Below, piece by piece: positions 1-8,300 of a DNA stretch of 14,519 nt. Both the position numbers and the translations under genes were made by a program. The notes under the pieces were generated by a model, which ran no database searches, had not been told where the DNA came from, and saw only the letters and a program-made list of their open reading frames with translations. Each line of letters begins with the position of its first letter. Positions within the stretch are counted from its first letter, which is position 1. Source of the DNA: Anaerococcus sp. (lineage in GTDB: Bacteria; Bacillota; Clostridia; Tissierellales; Peptoniphilaceae). Where the stretch lies: NCBI GenBank assembly GCA_030825745.1, contig JAPJPH010000011.1, positions 1-14,519 of the forward strand, given 5' to 3'.

Positions 1-435
1 ATTTACTATGGATGTTAGGGCTATCACATTTGCCCCATAGGATTTTATTACATCTACAGTTTCTAGGGATGATTTTCCTGTTGTTATTACATCTTCTACT
101 ACGATAACATTAGATACTTCTTTTATTTCAAAACCACGGCGGAGGGTCATTTCATTATCTACTCTTTCTGTAAAGATAGCCTTAGTATCTAGGCTTCTTG
201 CTAGTTCATAGGCTATTATTATCCCACCCATGGCAGGACCTACGCATAGGTCTACTTTAAGGCCCTTTTCTTTAATTTTTTCTGCAATTATATCACTTAC
301 TTCTTTGCAGTATTTTGGGTGTTGGATTAGTTTGGCACATTGGATGTACCTATCTGAGTGTTTGCCACTAGATAGGAGAAAGTGTCCTTCTAGTAAAGCA
401 TCTGATTTTTTAAGTAAGTCTAGTGTTTTATCCAT
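1..435 (-). CDS. pyrE: Orotate phosphoribosyltransferase, C-terminus cut by window edge
   Basis: PyrE transfers the phosphoribosyl group of PRPP to orotate, giving OMP, the fifth step of UMP synthesis. It is open at the left edge: 145 codons are visible from ATG at 435-433, against a usual length of about 190-210 residues, so roughly the last quarter lies outside. Translation begins MDKTLDLLKKSDALLEGHF and continues with LSSGKHSDRY (residues 21-30). The PRPP-binding loop VIVVEDVITTGKS lies at about residues 110-122, with the acidic pair E114-D115 followed by TTGKS. A GPAMGG segment sits at 66-71. An AGGAG site (448-444) overlaps the pyrD stop codon, 11 bases upstream, which supports this start and membership of the pyr operon. 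No internal damage is seen. Confidence 0.95.
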   Translation of the reverse strand, partial: MDKTLDLLKKSDALLEGHFLLSSGKHSDRYIQCAKLIQHPKYCKEVSDIIAEKIKEKGLKVDLCVGPAMGGIIIAYELARSLDTKAIFTERVDNEMTLRRGFEIKEVSNVIVVEDVITTGKSSLETVDVIKSYGANVIALTSIVN

Positions 436-446
436 TTTTATATCTC

Positions 447-1346
447 CTATAAAATTGCTGTTATATCTTTGATATTATCTATTTTTTGATCTTTCATAAA
501 TTTTTCTATCCCAGCTATAATATCTATCATGGCATTATAATCTATAAAGTTTGCAGTTCCAACCTGGATAAGGCTAGCCCCTGCCATGATAAATTCTATG
601 GCATCCTCATAGGTCATTATTCCTCCCATGCCTATGATTGGAATACTTGTAGCTTTTTTTGCCTCATAAACCATCCTTAATGCTAGAGGTTTTATAGCTG
701 GTCCTGATAGGCCTGCAGTTTTATTTTTAAAGATAAAATCTTTCCTATATATATCTATAGCCATGGCGTTAAAGGTATTTACTAGGGAAATGGCATCTGC
801 CCCAGCATCTTCAGCTATCTTGGCAAAACTTGCTACGGATGTAACATTTGGGGATAGTTTTACTATTAGGGGTTTAGTGGTGGCTTTTCTAACTTTTTCT
901 ATAACCAGTTTTGACTTATCACAGTCAACTCCAAAGGCCATGCCCCCTTCTTTGACATTGGGACAGGATATGTTTAGCTCTATCATGTCAACTTCGCTAT
1001 CATTTAAAAGGGTAGCTCCTTTTACATAATCATCTACGCTATGACCCCCAAGATTTGCTATATTAACAGTATCCTTGCTTTTTATAAAGGGTAGCTCCTC
1101 TTTTAGAAAGTATTCTATACCAGGATTTTGAAGGCCTATGGAGTTCATAATCCCTGATGAGGTTTCATAAATCCTGATACCCTCATTACCCAAATTTTCA
1201 TTTAGGGTAAGTCCTTTTGAGCAAATCCCTCCTAGCTTATCTAAGTCAATATATTCTGCAAATTCTCTACCGAAACCAAAGGTTCCACTGGCTGCTAGGA
1301 CTGGATTTTTAAATTCAACCCCTGCCACTTTTACTTTTAGGTTCAT
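447..1346 (-). CDS. pyrD: Dihydroorotate dehydrogenase B, catalytic subunit
   Basis: The FMN subunit of class 1B dihydroorotate dehydrogenase oxidises dihydroorotate to orotate in the cytoplasm and passes electrons to PyrK and then NAD+. At 299 residues it has normal family length. Visible motifs: NPVLAASGTFG (14-24), IGLQNPG (70-76), NISCPNVKEGG (125-135) with the presumed catalytic base Cys128 typical of class 1 enzymes (class 2 uses Ser), SGPAIKP (214-220), and the FMN-phosphate segments GMGGI (239-243) and VGTAN (262-266). The start is ATG at 1346, preceded by GGAGGT. It overlaps the pyrK stop by 4 bases (ATGA), so translation is probably coupled. The adjacent pyrK gene is what marks it as the NAD-linked 1B type rather than the fumarate-linked 1A type. 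Confidence 0.97.
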   Translation of the reverse strand: MNLKVKVAGVEFKNPVLAASGTFGFGREFAEYIDLDKLGGICSKGLTLNENLGNEGIRIYETSSGIMNSIGLQNPGIEYFLKEELPFIKSKDTVNIANLGGHSVDDYVKGATLLNDSEVDMIELNISCPNVKEGGMAFGVDCDKSKLVIEKVRKATTKPLIVKLSPNVTSVASFAKIAEDAGADAISLVNTFNAMAIDIYRKDFIFKNKTAGLSGPAIKPLALRMVYEAKKATSIPIIGMGGIMTYEDAIEFIMAGASLIQVGTANFIDYNAMIDIIAGIEKFMKDQKIDNIKDITAIL

Positions 1347-2068
1347 TTAAAGACCTCCCTGCTATCAAATACTGGCCCTTGCTTACATACTCTTAAAAAT
1401 TTCCCATCAGTTGAGCTTGTTGTACATCCTAGGCAGGCTCCTATCCCACAAGCCATGTGGGCTTCCATAGATACTTGAATTTCTGCTTTTTTATTTTTTT
1501 TAGCTAAGGCTTCTAGCATGGGATTTGGCCCACAGGCATAGATTATATCATAGGCATCTGGGTTAATAACATCTGTTATAAATTTACCATCTTCTTTGTA
1601 GACAGTTGTTACTATATCTTTTACATACTCTTTAAAGTCATCTATAAAATAGGCCTGATCGGTAAAGCCTGCATAAAAGTCTGCCTTGGTATCTAGACTT
1701 TTGGCGAGATAAAGTAGGGGAGCTATCCCTATTCCACCAGCAAGGATGGCTACTTTTTTGCCCCTAGCCCTATCTAGGTCAAAGCCCCTTCCTAGGGGGC
1801 CTAGTAGTTTTACCTCAGCATCTTTTTTTAGATTTGCCATTATCTTTGTTCCCTCACCTACTACCTGGTATAGAAGGCTTAGGCTATTTTCATCCTCATC
1901 GCAAACACCAAAGGGTCTAGATAGGAGGGGCTCATTTCTAAAAGATTCTGTCCTAAACATAAAAAACTGACCTGGATTAGCCTTTAAGTTACTTCCTACT
2001 TTCATCTTGTAGATGTTATTTGCTATTTCGACATTTTCTATTATTTTTCCTAACTTATATGATTTCAT
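1343..2068 (-). CDS. pyrK: Dihydroorotate dehydrogenase B, electron-transfer subunit (FAD, 2Fe-2S)
   Basis: PyrK carries FAD and a [2Fe-2S] cluster and moves electrons from PyrD's FMN to NAD+. Its 241 residues are a usual length (about 230-260). A ferredoxin-reductase-like FAD domain comes first, with RPFGV at 51-55. The nucleotide-binding segment [15 protein letters not shown] (108-122) follows, then an ACGPNPML motif (178-185). The cluster-binding cysteines near the C-terminus are C207, C212, C215 and C228, spaced CX4CX2CX12C as in the PyrK family. The gene overlaps pyrF upstream by 14 bases and pyrD downstream by 4. Its Shine-Dalgarno (AGAGGAT) is rather far, about 12 bases, from ATG 2068, so coupling to pyrF translation may matter. 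Confidence 0.97.
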   Translation of the reverse strand: MKSYKLGKIIENVEIANNIYKMKVGSNLKANPGQFFMFRTESFRNEPLLSRPFGVCDEDENSLSLLYQVVGEGTKIMANLKKDAEVKLLGPLGRGFDLDRARGKKVAILAGGIGIAPLLYLAKSLDTKADFYAGFTDQAYFIDDFKEYVKDIVTTVYKEDGKFITDVINPDAYDIIYACGPNPMLEALAKKNKKAEIQVSMEAHMACGIGACLGCTTSSTDGKFLRVCKQGPVFDSREVFK

Positions 2069-2921
2069 TTGCTAAGATATCCTCTTTAGTTTTTATGGCA
2101 GCTTTTTTTGCATATTCTCCTATTTTAGATGGGCCATCTTCATGGTCCATATAGGCTTTTAGGATTTTTCTAGAGTTATTTACAACTCCCCCATTTTTAT
2201 TTTTTAGGAGTTTATAGACATTTAGGCTATCTGCCCCTTGGGCTCCAAAGCCTGGAATTAGGAAAAATTGCTTGTCATACCTAGCTCTAATTTCTTCTAC
2301 CTCCTTGGTGTGGGTAGCTCCTACAACTAGGCCAATAGGACCATATCCTGACTTAGTTAGGTATTTTTCATTTAACTGTTTTAACTTATCACCAACCTCA
2401 TAGAAAAGCTTTTTGCCATCTTCTGCCTCATAAGTTTCAAAGTCAGTTGCCCCCTTGTTTGATGTTCTAAGCAAAACAAAGATTCCTTTTTTCCCACTTT
2501 CTATGTAAGGAAGGTAAGGGGATATGGAATCCATACCCATATAAGGATTTAAGGTTATAAAGTCTGTTTCAAAGTCACCTTCAAAGTGGGCCTTGGCATA
2601 TTGGCTGGCTGAGGCAGCTATATCAGATCTTTTGATATCACCTATGGATAATAAGTCCCTATCTCTTAGGTATTTTAGGGTATCCCTGTAAGCTAGCATC
2701 CCTTCTATCCCGTATGATTCGTAGTAGGCTATTTGAAGTTTATAGATTGCTACATGATCTTTACTTGCATCTATTATTTTTTTGTTAAAGTCAAATAGGG
2801 CCTTGCTTATTGATTTTCCTTTTTTATCATCTTCTGGTATATAGTCAAGGGAGGTATCCAGGCCTACACAAACAAAGCCTAGTTTCTCAACTCTTTCATA
2901 TAATTTATCAATTATCTGCAT
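2055..2921 (-). CDS. pyrF: Orotidine 5'-phosphate decarboxylase (long, type 2 form)
   Basis: PyrF decarboxylates OMP to UMP, the last step of the pathway. Its 288 residues fit the longer type 2 OMP decarboxylase family rather than the ~230-residue type 1 form. The catalytic signature [16 protein letters not shown] is at 94-109 and supplies Asp95, Lys97 and Asp100. K62 is the likely further lysine of the active-site charged network. The phosphate-gripping PGFGAQGAD segment (223-231) and NNSRKIL (248-254) complete the active site. The start ATG 2921 has a good AAGGAG site. The gene overlaps the pyrC end by 14 bases and the pyrK start by 14 bases. Nothing suggests decay. Confidence 0.96.
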   Translation of the reverse strand: MQIIDKLYERVEKLGFVCVGLDTSLDYIPEDDKKGKSISKALFDFNKKIIDASKDHVAIYKLQIAYYESYGIEGMLAYRDTLKYLRDRDLLSIGDIKRSDIAASASQYAKAHFEGDFETDFITLNPYMGMDSISPYLPYIESGKKGIFVLLRTSNKGATDFETYEAEDGKKLFYEVGDKLKQLNEKYLTKSGYGPIGLVVGATHTKEVEEIRARYDKQFFLIPGFGAQGADSLNVYKLLKNKNGGVVNNSRKILKAYMDHEDGPSKIGEYAKKAAIKTKEDILANEII

Positions 2922-4098
2922 ATTTCAATTCTCCTTTCTTATAGACTCTTTTTATTCTTGCATAGACTTTCTCTCCTAGGAGTAAGGAGTTTTTGGACTT
3001 GCTTTTTATATCATCAAGCTCATATATTCTTTCATCATCTAGGTCTACTAGGGTAAAGTCTGCCTCATAGCCTTTTTTGATCCTTCCCTTATTTAGGCCA
3101 AGGATTTTGGCAGGGTTTGTTGCCATAATTCTTACTAGGTCATTTAAGGAGATTTCTCCTGTTTTTACTAAAACCTCATAACAAGTAGAAAAGGCTGTTT
3201 CTATGCCTATAAAACCAGGTGCTCCTTTTTTCTTATCATCGCTACTGTGGGGAGCGTGGTCTGTTGATATAGCATCTACTGTTTTATTTTTTATCATTTC
3301 TATTAGTGTTTTTCTATCACACTCTGTCCTTATTGGAGGGTTTACCCTATATTCTTTATTTGACTTATCAGCAAATTTTAGGTGGTGGGGAGTTACCTCA
3401 CAAGTTATAGGGGCCCCTAGGTCTTTAAAGTATTTTATGGCTGTTATTGCCCCCCTAGTTGAAACATGGGCTAGGTGGATAGGGACATCTAGTTTATATG
3501 AGTAATAGCAGTCCCTAATAGTCATGGCATCTTCGGCTATTTCATAGTCAAACTTAGATACATTTCTAAGTTCTTCATGAAGGCTCATATTCACCCCAAG
3601 GTCCTTGGCTTTTAGCATGGCTTCATACATTATAAAATCATTGTCTACCCCCCTACCATCATCTGATATAAATTTTACAGATTCTGGAAGATCATCTAGG
3701 TGATCTAGAGTTTTGCCATCTAGGTCTTTGGTTATGGTATAGACTTGCTCTATATCTATAAGCTCAAGCTCAGCTGCCCTTTTTTTGATATCAAAGTAGA
3801 CTTCTTTACTTGATACTATAGGGTTAGTATTTCCCATAAGTAATACTGATGTGTAGCCTCCCTTAAGGGCTGCTAGAGATCCTGTTTTTAGATCTTCCTT
3901 GTAGGTAAAGCCTGGGTCTCTAAAGTGGACATGTAGGTCAGTAAAGGCTGGCAAGAGGGTTAGGTTTTCACAATCAATTACTTCAGTATCATCATCTTTT
4001 TCAAATTCATCTACTATAATTCCATCTTTGACATAGATGTCCTTACTAGATATGTCTATATCATCAATGGCATAGGCATTTTTAAATATCTTTTTCAT
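2908..4098 (-). CDS. pyrC: Dihydroorotase, type I
   Basis: PyrC cyclises carbamoyl-aspartate to dihydroorotate, the third step of the pathway. The 396-residue length is slightly below the ~425 residues of Bacillus-type enzymes; the region between the metal ligands H174 and H211 is shorter than in that group. Metal ligands of the amidohydrolase fold are all present: H56 and H58 in [11 protein letters not shown]147 in SDDGRG, H174, H211 in HVST, and D280 in STDHAPH. Also seen are EVTPHHL (234-240) and NPPIR (253-257). Complete ligands argue for an active enzyme rather than a metal-less pseudo-dihydroorotase. The ATG directly abuts the pyrI TAA stop, with only a weak GGAAGAA site inside pyrI, so expression is probably coupled to pyrI. 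Confidence 0.96.
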   Translation of the reverse strand: MKKIFKNAYAIDDIDISSKDIYVKDGIIVDEFEKDDDTEVIDCENLTLLPAFTDLHVHFRDPGFTYKEDLKTGSLAALKGGYTSVLLMGNTNPIVSSKEVYFDIKKRAAELELIDIEQVYTITKDLDGKTLDHLDDLPESVKFISDDGRGVDNDFIMYEAMLKAKDLGVNMSLHEELRNVSKFDYEIAEDAMTIRDCYYSYKLDVPIHLAHVSTRGAITAIKYFKDLGAPITCEVTPHHLKFADKSNKEYRVNPPIRTECDRKTLIEMIKNKTVDAISTDHAPHSSDDKKKGAPGFIGIETAFSTCYEVLVKTGEISLNDLVRIMATNPAKILGLNKGRIKKGYEADFTLVDLDDERIYELDDIKSKSKNSLLLGEKVYARIKRVYKKGELKYADN

Positions 4099-4527
4099 TT
4101 ATTCTTCCACATCGTAGGTATGACCACAGTAGGCACACTTATAGATTTTCTCTTCCCTATTTATTAGGTCAAACCTAGATGTTACTGATCTTTCTGATGT
4201 AGATACACACTTAGGATTTTGACAAGTTAGGATGCTCTCTATTTTTTCTGGTAGCTCTAGGTTTTTCTTTTCTATAACCCTTTCATCTTTTATTATGTTT
4301 ATGGTTGCAGTTGGATCTATGATAGATACTGCATCTAGGTTTAAATCATCTATGTTTTCTATCTTTATGATGTCTTTTTTGCCCATGACCTTAGAGTCAG
4401 CCTTTAGGATAAGGGCTACTTCATCTTCTATGTTATCTAGGGCAAGGAGGTTAAATATCTTTAATCCCTTACCTGCCTTTATATGATCTATTACTATTCC
4501 ATTTTTTAAACTTGTAATCTCAAGCAT
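4099..4527 (-). CDS. pyrI: Aspartate carbamoyltransferase regulatory chain
   Basis: PyrI is the nucleotide-binding, zinc-containing regulatory chain that assembles with PyrB trimers and gives allosteric control by end products (CTP/UTP and ATP in the enteric enzyme). At 142 residues it is a little shorter than the ~153-residue enteric chain. The N-terminal nucleotide domain begins with the family-like NGIVIDHI (9-16). The C-terminal zinc domain has C102, C107, C131 and C134 with CX4C and CX2C spacing, as in enteric PyrI. The start codon lies inside the pyrB end with an 8-base overlap (ATGCTTGA) and a strong GGAGG site. The tight pairing supports balanced production of the two chains. Whether the effector response matches the enteric one cannot be read from the sequence. 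Confidence 0.96.
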   Translation of the reverse strand: MLEITSLKNGIVIDHIKAGKGLKIFNLLALDNIEDEVALILKADSKVMGKKDIIKIENIDDLNLDAVSIIDPTATINIIKDERVIEKKNLELPEKIESILTCQNPKCVSTSERSVTSRFDLINREEKIYKCAYCGHTYDVEE

Positions 4528-5446
4528 TGTTTGCCTCCAATAATTTTATGATTAGTGCCATTCTTACATACATACCATATTTTACTTGCTTAAAGTAAAC
4601 TGCCCTTGGGTCTTTATCTACTTCCGTTGCTATTTCATTGACTCTTGGTAGAGGGTGAAGAATTATCATATCATCCTTGGCCATCTTTAATTTTTCATTA
4701 TCTAGGACATAGGAATCTTTTAGTCTAGTATATTGGCTAGTTGAGAAGAATCTTTCTTTTTGGATCCTGGTCATATAGAGAATATCTAGGTCTGCTATTA
4801 CATCATCTAGGTTACTAGCTTCTACATATGATGAATTCTGATCAAAAACTTCTTCTTTAACATAAGATGGCAATTTTAATTCTTCTGGTGATATTAAAAC
4901 AAATTTGTTATCCTCAAACATATTCATAACCTTAATTAGGGAATGAACTGTTCTTCCATATTTTAAGTCTCCTACAAGCCCTATGGTATGACCACCTAGG
5001 CTATCCTTATATTGGCTTATGGTTAGGACATCTGTTAGGGTTTGAGTTGGATGTTGGTGACCCCCATCTCCAGCATTTATTATAGGACAATCTGCAGCAA
5101 AGCTAGCTAGGTAGGCAGCTCCTTCTTGGGGATGTCTCATGGCTATTATATCTGCATATTGGCTTACTGTTTTTATGGTATCAGCTAGGGATTCTCCTTT
5201 GGTAGTTGATGATACCCCTGCATCGGTAAATCCTACTACAGATCCTCCAAGTCTTGCCATAGCTGACTCAAAGGATAGTCTGGTCCTAGTTGATGGCTCA
5301 AAAAAAAGAGCCCCTAATAGCTTTCCATCACAAATATGAGAAAAGTCTTTGGGACTCTTAATTATTTCATTAGCTAAATCAACAATTTCAAATAAGTCTT
5401 CTTTTGTTAGATCGTGTGAATTTAATAGGTTTTTTATCTTAATCAT
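4520..5446 (-). CDS. pyrB: Aspartate carbamoyltransferase catalytic chain
   Basis: PyrB condenses carbamoyl phosphate with aspartate, the committed step of pyrimidine synthesis. The 308 residues match the family. The carbamoyl-phosphate motif [13 protein letters not shown] lies at 48-60. The 80s loop [12 protein letters not shown] (79-90) has the expected Ser and Lys (K83). [12 protein letters not shown] (127-138), the aspartate-domain segment [12 protein letters not shown] (159-170) and HPLPR (264-268) complete the active site. The start ATG 5446 has AAGGAG 7 bases upstream. This is the first gene of the pyr operon and has its own promoter, 25 bases upstream at the nearest base. With PyrI next door it should form the regulated holoenzyme. 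The carAB genes that would supply carbamoyl phosphate are not in this window. Confidence 0.97.
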   Translation of the reverse strand: MIKIKNLLNSHDLTKEDLFEIVDLANEIIKSPKDFSHICDGKLLGALFFEPSTRTRLSFESAMARLGGSVVGFTDAGVSSTTKGESLADTIKTVSQYADIIAMRHPQEGAAYLASFAADCPIINAGDGGHQHPTQTLTDVLTISQYKDSLGGHTIGLVGDLKYGRTVHSLIKVMNMFEDNKFVLISPEELKLPSYVKEEVFDQNSSYVEASNLDDVIADLDILYMTRIQKERFFSTSQYTRLKDSYVLDNEKLKMAKDDMIILHPLPRVNEIATEVDKDPRAVYFKQVKYGMYVRMALIIKLLEANNA

Positions 5447-5470
5447 TTAGCACTCCTTAAAGTTTTTTAA

Positions 5471-5499
5471 ATTTTACCACGTAAAGAAAGATATGTCAA
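5471..5499 (-). promoter_or_regulatory. Predicted sigma-A promoter of the pyr operon
   Basis: Read on the minus strand, TTGACA (5499-5494), 17 bases and TAAAAT (5476-5471). This is a near-consensus housekeeping promoter, with one mismatch in the -10 box. Transcription would start in or near a run of six A (5468-5463), leaving a leader of only about 20 bases before the pyrB ATG. That leaves no room for a PyrR-binding attenuator between this start and pyrB. Confidence 0.7.
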
Positions 5500-5545
5500 T
5501 GGTATTTAAAATTATTTTATGGAAGCTAAAAAATATGTTAGGTAA

Positions 5546-5562
5546 TTGATAATCTTTATCAA
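5546..5562. promoter_or_regulatory. Fur-box-like palindrome between ktrA and pyrB
   Basis: TTGATAATCTTTATCAA is a perfect 7-base inverted repeat around a 3-base centre. It matches the 7-1-7 Fur consensus TGATAATNATTATCA at 14 of 15 compared positions, counting the central N as a match. It lies 47 bases upstream of the pyrB -35 box and 17 bases past the ktrA stop. On the minus strand no U-run follows at once, so it would be a poor terminator for ktrA. On the plus strand it is followed by GTTTTTATT, but no plus-strand gene precedes it. Operator function is inference from the consensus match. Confidence 0.35.
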
Positions 5563-5579
5563 GTTTTTATTAACTATTA

Positions 5580-6236
5580 TCAATCCTCTACATCTTCTAT
5601 TGCCTTGGCATCTTCGTTATAGCCCATTAATAAAAGCTCATCTTCTTCTTCTAAGACCCAGTTAGTTTCATCAGGCATATGCATAAGCCCATCTCTTTCG
5701 ATGGCAACTACATTCATCTTGTATTTATTTCTAAAATCTAAATCAATAAGACTCTTGCCAAGCCATTTTTTGTGGGCCTTAATCTGTATTAGAGAAAAAT
5801 CGTCTGAAAATTGGATCATCTCCAATACGTTTGATCCAGCTATAGACCTTGCTAGTCTATCACCTGTATCTAATTCCGGGTATACTATTTGATTTGCCCC
5901 AATTTTTTTTAAAATCCTAGCATGGGACTGGTTAGCAGCCTTGGCTATAATTTTTTCTATGTTATGATCCTTACATATTAGTGTAGCCTCTATTGATGCT
6001 TCAAGGTCAGATCCTGTCGCAATTATTGCTACATCATAATCTTTTACTCCAATTTGTTTTAGAGCATCTTCATCTGTAATATCTGCCTGAATAGAGTTTG
6101 TTACATAGGTTGAAACTTTCTCTACTTTCTCATAATCCTTGTCAACAGCTGTTACATAGCAGCCTAAATCAAATAATTTTTTTGCTACAGCAGAACCAAA
6201 TCTACCTAACCCTAGTACTATTACACTTTTTTCCAT
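5580..6236 (-). CDS. ktrA: KtrA/TrkA-type potassium channel regulatory subunit (single RCK unit)
   Basis: This cytoplasmic RCK protein forms a ring that gates the K+ translocating subunit in response to bound nucleotide (NAD(H), ATP/ADP; in Ktr family members also c-di-AMP at the RCK_C domain). The N-terminal Rossmann RCK_N domain covers about residues 3-130, with dinucleotide loop GLGRFG (9-14) and the acidic residue D32 at the end of the second strand. RCK_C follows at about 135-215. The 218-residue length equals KtrA/KtrC (~220) and is half of enteric TrkA (~458, two RCK units), so the Ktr name fits better. ATG 6236 is 9 bases past the ktrB stop, and the AGGAG site overlaps that stop. The adjacent ktrB is its partner. 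Confidence 0.93.
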   Translation of the reverse strand: MEKSVIVLGLGRFGSAVAKKLFDLGCYVTAVDKDYEKVEKVSTYVTNSIQADITDEDALKQIGVKDYDVAIIATGSDLEASIEATLICKDHNIEKIIAKAANQSHARILKKIGANQIVYPELDTGDRLARSIAGSNVLEMIQFSDDFSLIQIKAHKKWLGKSLIDLDFRNKYKMNVVAIERDGLMHMPDETNWVLEEEDELLLMGYNEDAKAIEDVED

Positions 6237-6245
6237 ATTTTTCTC

Positions 6246-7592
6246 CTAACCTATACCTATATACATTTCTGGGTATCTAATCAAATTGTTTTTATTTTCC
6301 AAACCAAAGGCAAAGGCCATAGTCATAGGACCAACCCTACCTAGGAACATACAAAAACCTATAAGCACCTTAGCTATAATTGAAAGATGGGCAGTAATTC
6401 CCTTGCTAGCACCAACTGTTGCTAGGGCTGATGTTACCTCATAGAGGATATCTATCATGGCAAATTTATCTGTTATACTTATTATAAAGGTTACTAATAT
6501 AAGCATAAATAATGATATTGAAAATATAGCCAAGGCTTTTTTTATTGTATCACTTCCCAAGTGCTTTTTAAAAACTATAGGCTCTCTCTCATTTTTTATT
6601 AGGGAGATGGTAGATAGGGCTAAAACAGCTATAGTTGTAGTTTTTATACCACCAGCAGTTGATCCTGGAGATCCACCTATAAACATAAGACCCATTAGTA
6701 AAAGGGCTGTAGAATCCTTTATCTTTGATAGATCTACAGAATAAAATCCTGCAGTTCTAGCTGAAGTAGATTGGAAAAATGATATTATAATAGAATCTTT
6801 TATGCTCTCATTTTCCAATACTCCCCCATCAAAATTTTCAAGGATGAAAAATCCTAGGGCTCCACCTATTAGTAGGATTATTGTTGTTACAATAACAACC
6901 TTGGAGTGGTTAGATAAATCTCTAAATCTCTTGCCCTCGAATAATTCACTAGTGACCATAAAACCAAGGCCTCCTGAAATTACAAGAAACATTATGGTTA
7001 TATTTACTAAAGCATCTGCCCTATATGGGTATAAGGAATCTCCTAAAATATCAAAACCAGCATTACAATATGATGATATACTATGAAATAATGAATAATG
7101 AATTCCCTTAACTAAGCCAAACTCTGGGATAAATCTTATAGAAAGTAACACTGCCCCTATAAGTTCAACAACCAGGGTAAATATAAGTACATATTTAAAG
7201 AGTTTTATCATCCCCTCCATTGTATCAACATTTAAGGATTCTTTAATTATTTTTCTAGACCTATGACCTATCTTCTTTCTAAAGATAAGAGCAATTAGGG
7301 TCGCTAGACTCATTACCCCAAGACCACCTATTTGGATTAGGGTTATTATTATTAATTGACCAATTATATTCCAATGCTCCAGGGTATTTACAGGAGACAA
7401 GCCTGTTACACAAGAGGCACTTGCTGCTACAAAAAATGAATCAATAAGTCTGGTTTTCTCTCCACTATTTGTTGCAAAGCCTTGGTGAAGTAAAATCCCC
7501 CCTACACTAATGAGGACTAAAAAACCTAATGTAAGAACTAAAGCCGGGTTTAGGCTTGCCTTATTAAGGACTTTCTTTAGCATTTTCCCCAA
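6246..7592 (-). CDS. ktrB: Ktr/Trk-type potassium uptake membrane subunit
   Basis: This membrane protein carries K+ through four M1-pore-M2 repeats in one chain. Each repeat keeps its single selectivity-filter glycine: VTGLS (G64), NAGF (G179), TAGF (G282) and TVGAS (G394). The intramembrane gating loop GGSPGSTAGGIKTTT is at 306-320, and the conserved arginine of GRVGPMT (R419) closes the last repeat. At 448 residues it resembles KtrB (~450). The start is TTG at 7592-7590, chosen because AGGAGG (7603-7598) is 5 bases upstream. The first in-frame ATG (7583-7581) would be 14 bases from that site and would shorten the protein by three residues. It is co-transcribed with ktrA, giving a complete KtrAB system. 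Confidence 0.94.
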   Translation of the reverse strand: MGKMLKKVLNKASLNPALVLTLGFLVLISVGGILLHQGFATNSGEKTRLIDSFFVAASASCVTGLSPVNTLEHWNIIGQLIIITLIQIGGLGVMSLATLIALIFRKKIGHRSRKIIKESLNVDTMEGMIKLFKYVLIFTLVVELIGAVLLSIRFIPEFGLVKGIHYSLFHSISSYCNAGFDILGDSLYPYRADALVNITIMFLVISGGLGFMVTSELFEGKRFRDLSNHSKVVIVTTIILLIGGALGFFILENFDGGVLENESIKDSIIISFFQSTSARTAGFYSVDLSKIKDSTALLLMGLMFIGGSPGSTAGGIKTTTIAVLALSTISLIKNEREPIVFKKHLGSDTIKKALAIFSISLFMLILVTFIISITDKFAMIDILYEVTSALATVGASKGITAHLSIIAKVLIGFCMFLGRVGPMTMAFAFGLENKNNLIRYPEMYIGIG

Positions 7593-7645
7593 CTTATCCT
7601 CCTTTCAAAGCAAATATTAAAAGCTAAATTTTTCTAACTACGTCA

Positions 7646-7674
7646 ATTTTATCCTTTCATAAAATCTTTGTCAA
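7646..7674 (-). promoter_or_regulatory. Predicted sigma-A promoter of ktrBA
   Basis: On the minus strand, TTGACA (7674-7669), 17 bases and TAAAAT (7651-7646), the same hexamers and spacing as the pyr promoter. The expected start near 7639 gives a leader of about 47 bases. Its -35 box shares bases with the divergent lemA promoter. Confidence 0.65.
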
Positions 7675-7697
7675 AAAATCTTAGTTGCCTCTATAAA
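7668..7697 (+). promoter_or_regulatory. Predicted promoter of the lemA operon
   Basis: TTGTCA (7668-7673), 18 bases and TATAAA (7692-7697), one mismatch in each box, with an expected start near 7704 and a leader of about 44 bases. The -35 box lies on the same bases as the divergent ktrB -35. Weaker alternatives exist nearby (TTGCCT at 7685, TATATAAG at 7703), but their spacing is too short. Confidence 0.5.
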
Positions 7698-7747
7698 CTG
7701 GGTATATAAGTAAAAAATAAATAATAATATATAATTGGAGGAATATT

Positions 7748-8296
7748 ATGATATTAATAATTTTACTTATCCTACTAGTCCTAGTAGCGATATATGCTAT
7801 AGCTACCTACAACAGCTTTATAAGGCTAGATGAAATGGTAAGTAATGCTATGGGTCAAATAGCAACCGGTCTTCAAGCAAGGTGGGATGCTTTAAATAAC
7901 CTAATAGATATGAGTAAGGACTATAAAGAATTTGAAGTAGCTGCCTTTGATAAAATAACAGCTAATAGGACAGGAGTTGATAGAAACTCTAGTGTAAGAG
8001 AAGTTGAGGAGGATCAAAAAAACTTCCAAAAGGCCCTATCCGGATTTTATGCAGTGGCTGAAAATTATCCTAATCTTAAAACCAGTGAAATATACCAAAA
8101 AACAATGGATTCTATTGATAACCATGAAGATAAGATCCGTCATCTAAGGATGATTTATAATGATACAGTTACAAAATATAATAGAAAAATAAAGACCTTC
8201 CCAGCAAATATATTTGCAGGTATTTTTAACCAAAGTGAAAAATCCTACTTTGAAAATACTGAGCAATCCATGGATGCACCTAGATTTAGAGGATAA
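7748..8296 (+). CDS. lemA: LemA family membrane-anchored coiled-coil protein
   Basis: LemA proteins have an N-terminal membrane helix and a helical-bundle domain; their molecular role is not settled. Here the helix is at about residues 2-20 and runs into YNSFIRLDEMVSNAMGQI, matching the family pattern of YN, a leucine-containing helix, and a QI segment followed by LQ.R.D.L.NL (LQARWDALNNLI, 42-53). The C-terminal part keeps the family's YN...FP.N..AG.F...YFE arrangement (FPANIFAGIF, about 151-160). The 182-residue length is normal. GGAGG at 7737-7741 precedes the ATG by 6 bases. It is the first gene of a four-gene plus-strand operon, 4 bases before the DUF2207 gene. LemA next to DUF2207 is a recurrent bacterial pairing, which strengthens both calls. 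Confidence 0.92.
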   Translation: MILIILLILLVLVAIYAIATYNSFIRLDEMVSNAMGQIATGLQARWDALNNLIDMSKDYKEFEVAAFDKITANRTGVDRNSSVREVEEDQKNFQKALSGFYAVAENYPNLKTSEIYQKTMDSIDNHEDKIRHLRMIYNDTVTKYNRKIKTFPANIFAGIFNQSEKSYFENTEQSMDAPRFRG

Positions 8297-8300
8297 ATAA

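Noticed and set aside
230..472. 80-codon plus-strand open frame across pyrE and the pyrE/pyrD junction
   Set aside because: It lies opposite pyrE codons that translate to a clear orotate phosphoribosyltransferase, and has no supporting ribosome site.
5546..5562. Palindrome as an intrinsic terminator of ktrBA
   Set aside because: It has only a 7-bp AT-rich stem and no immediate U-run on the minus strand. It is kept as an operator-like site, so ktrBA read-through into pyr remains possible.
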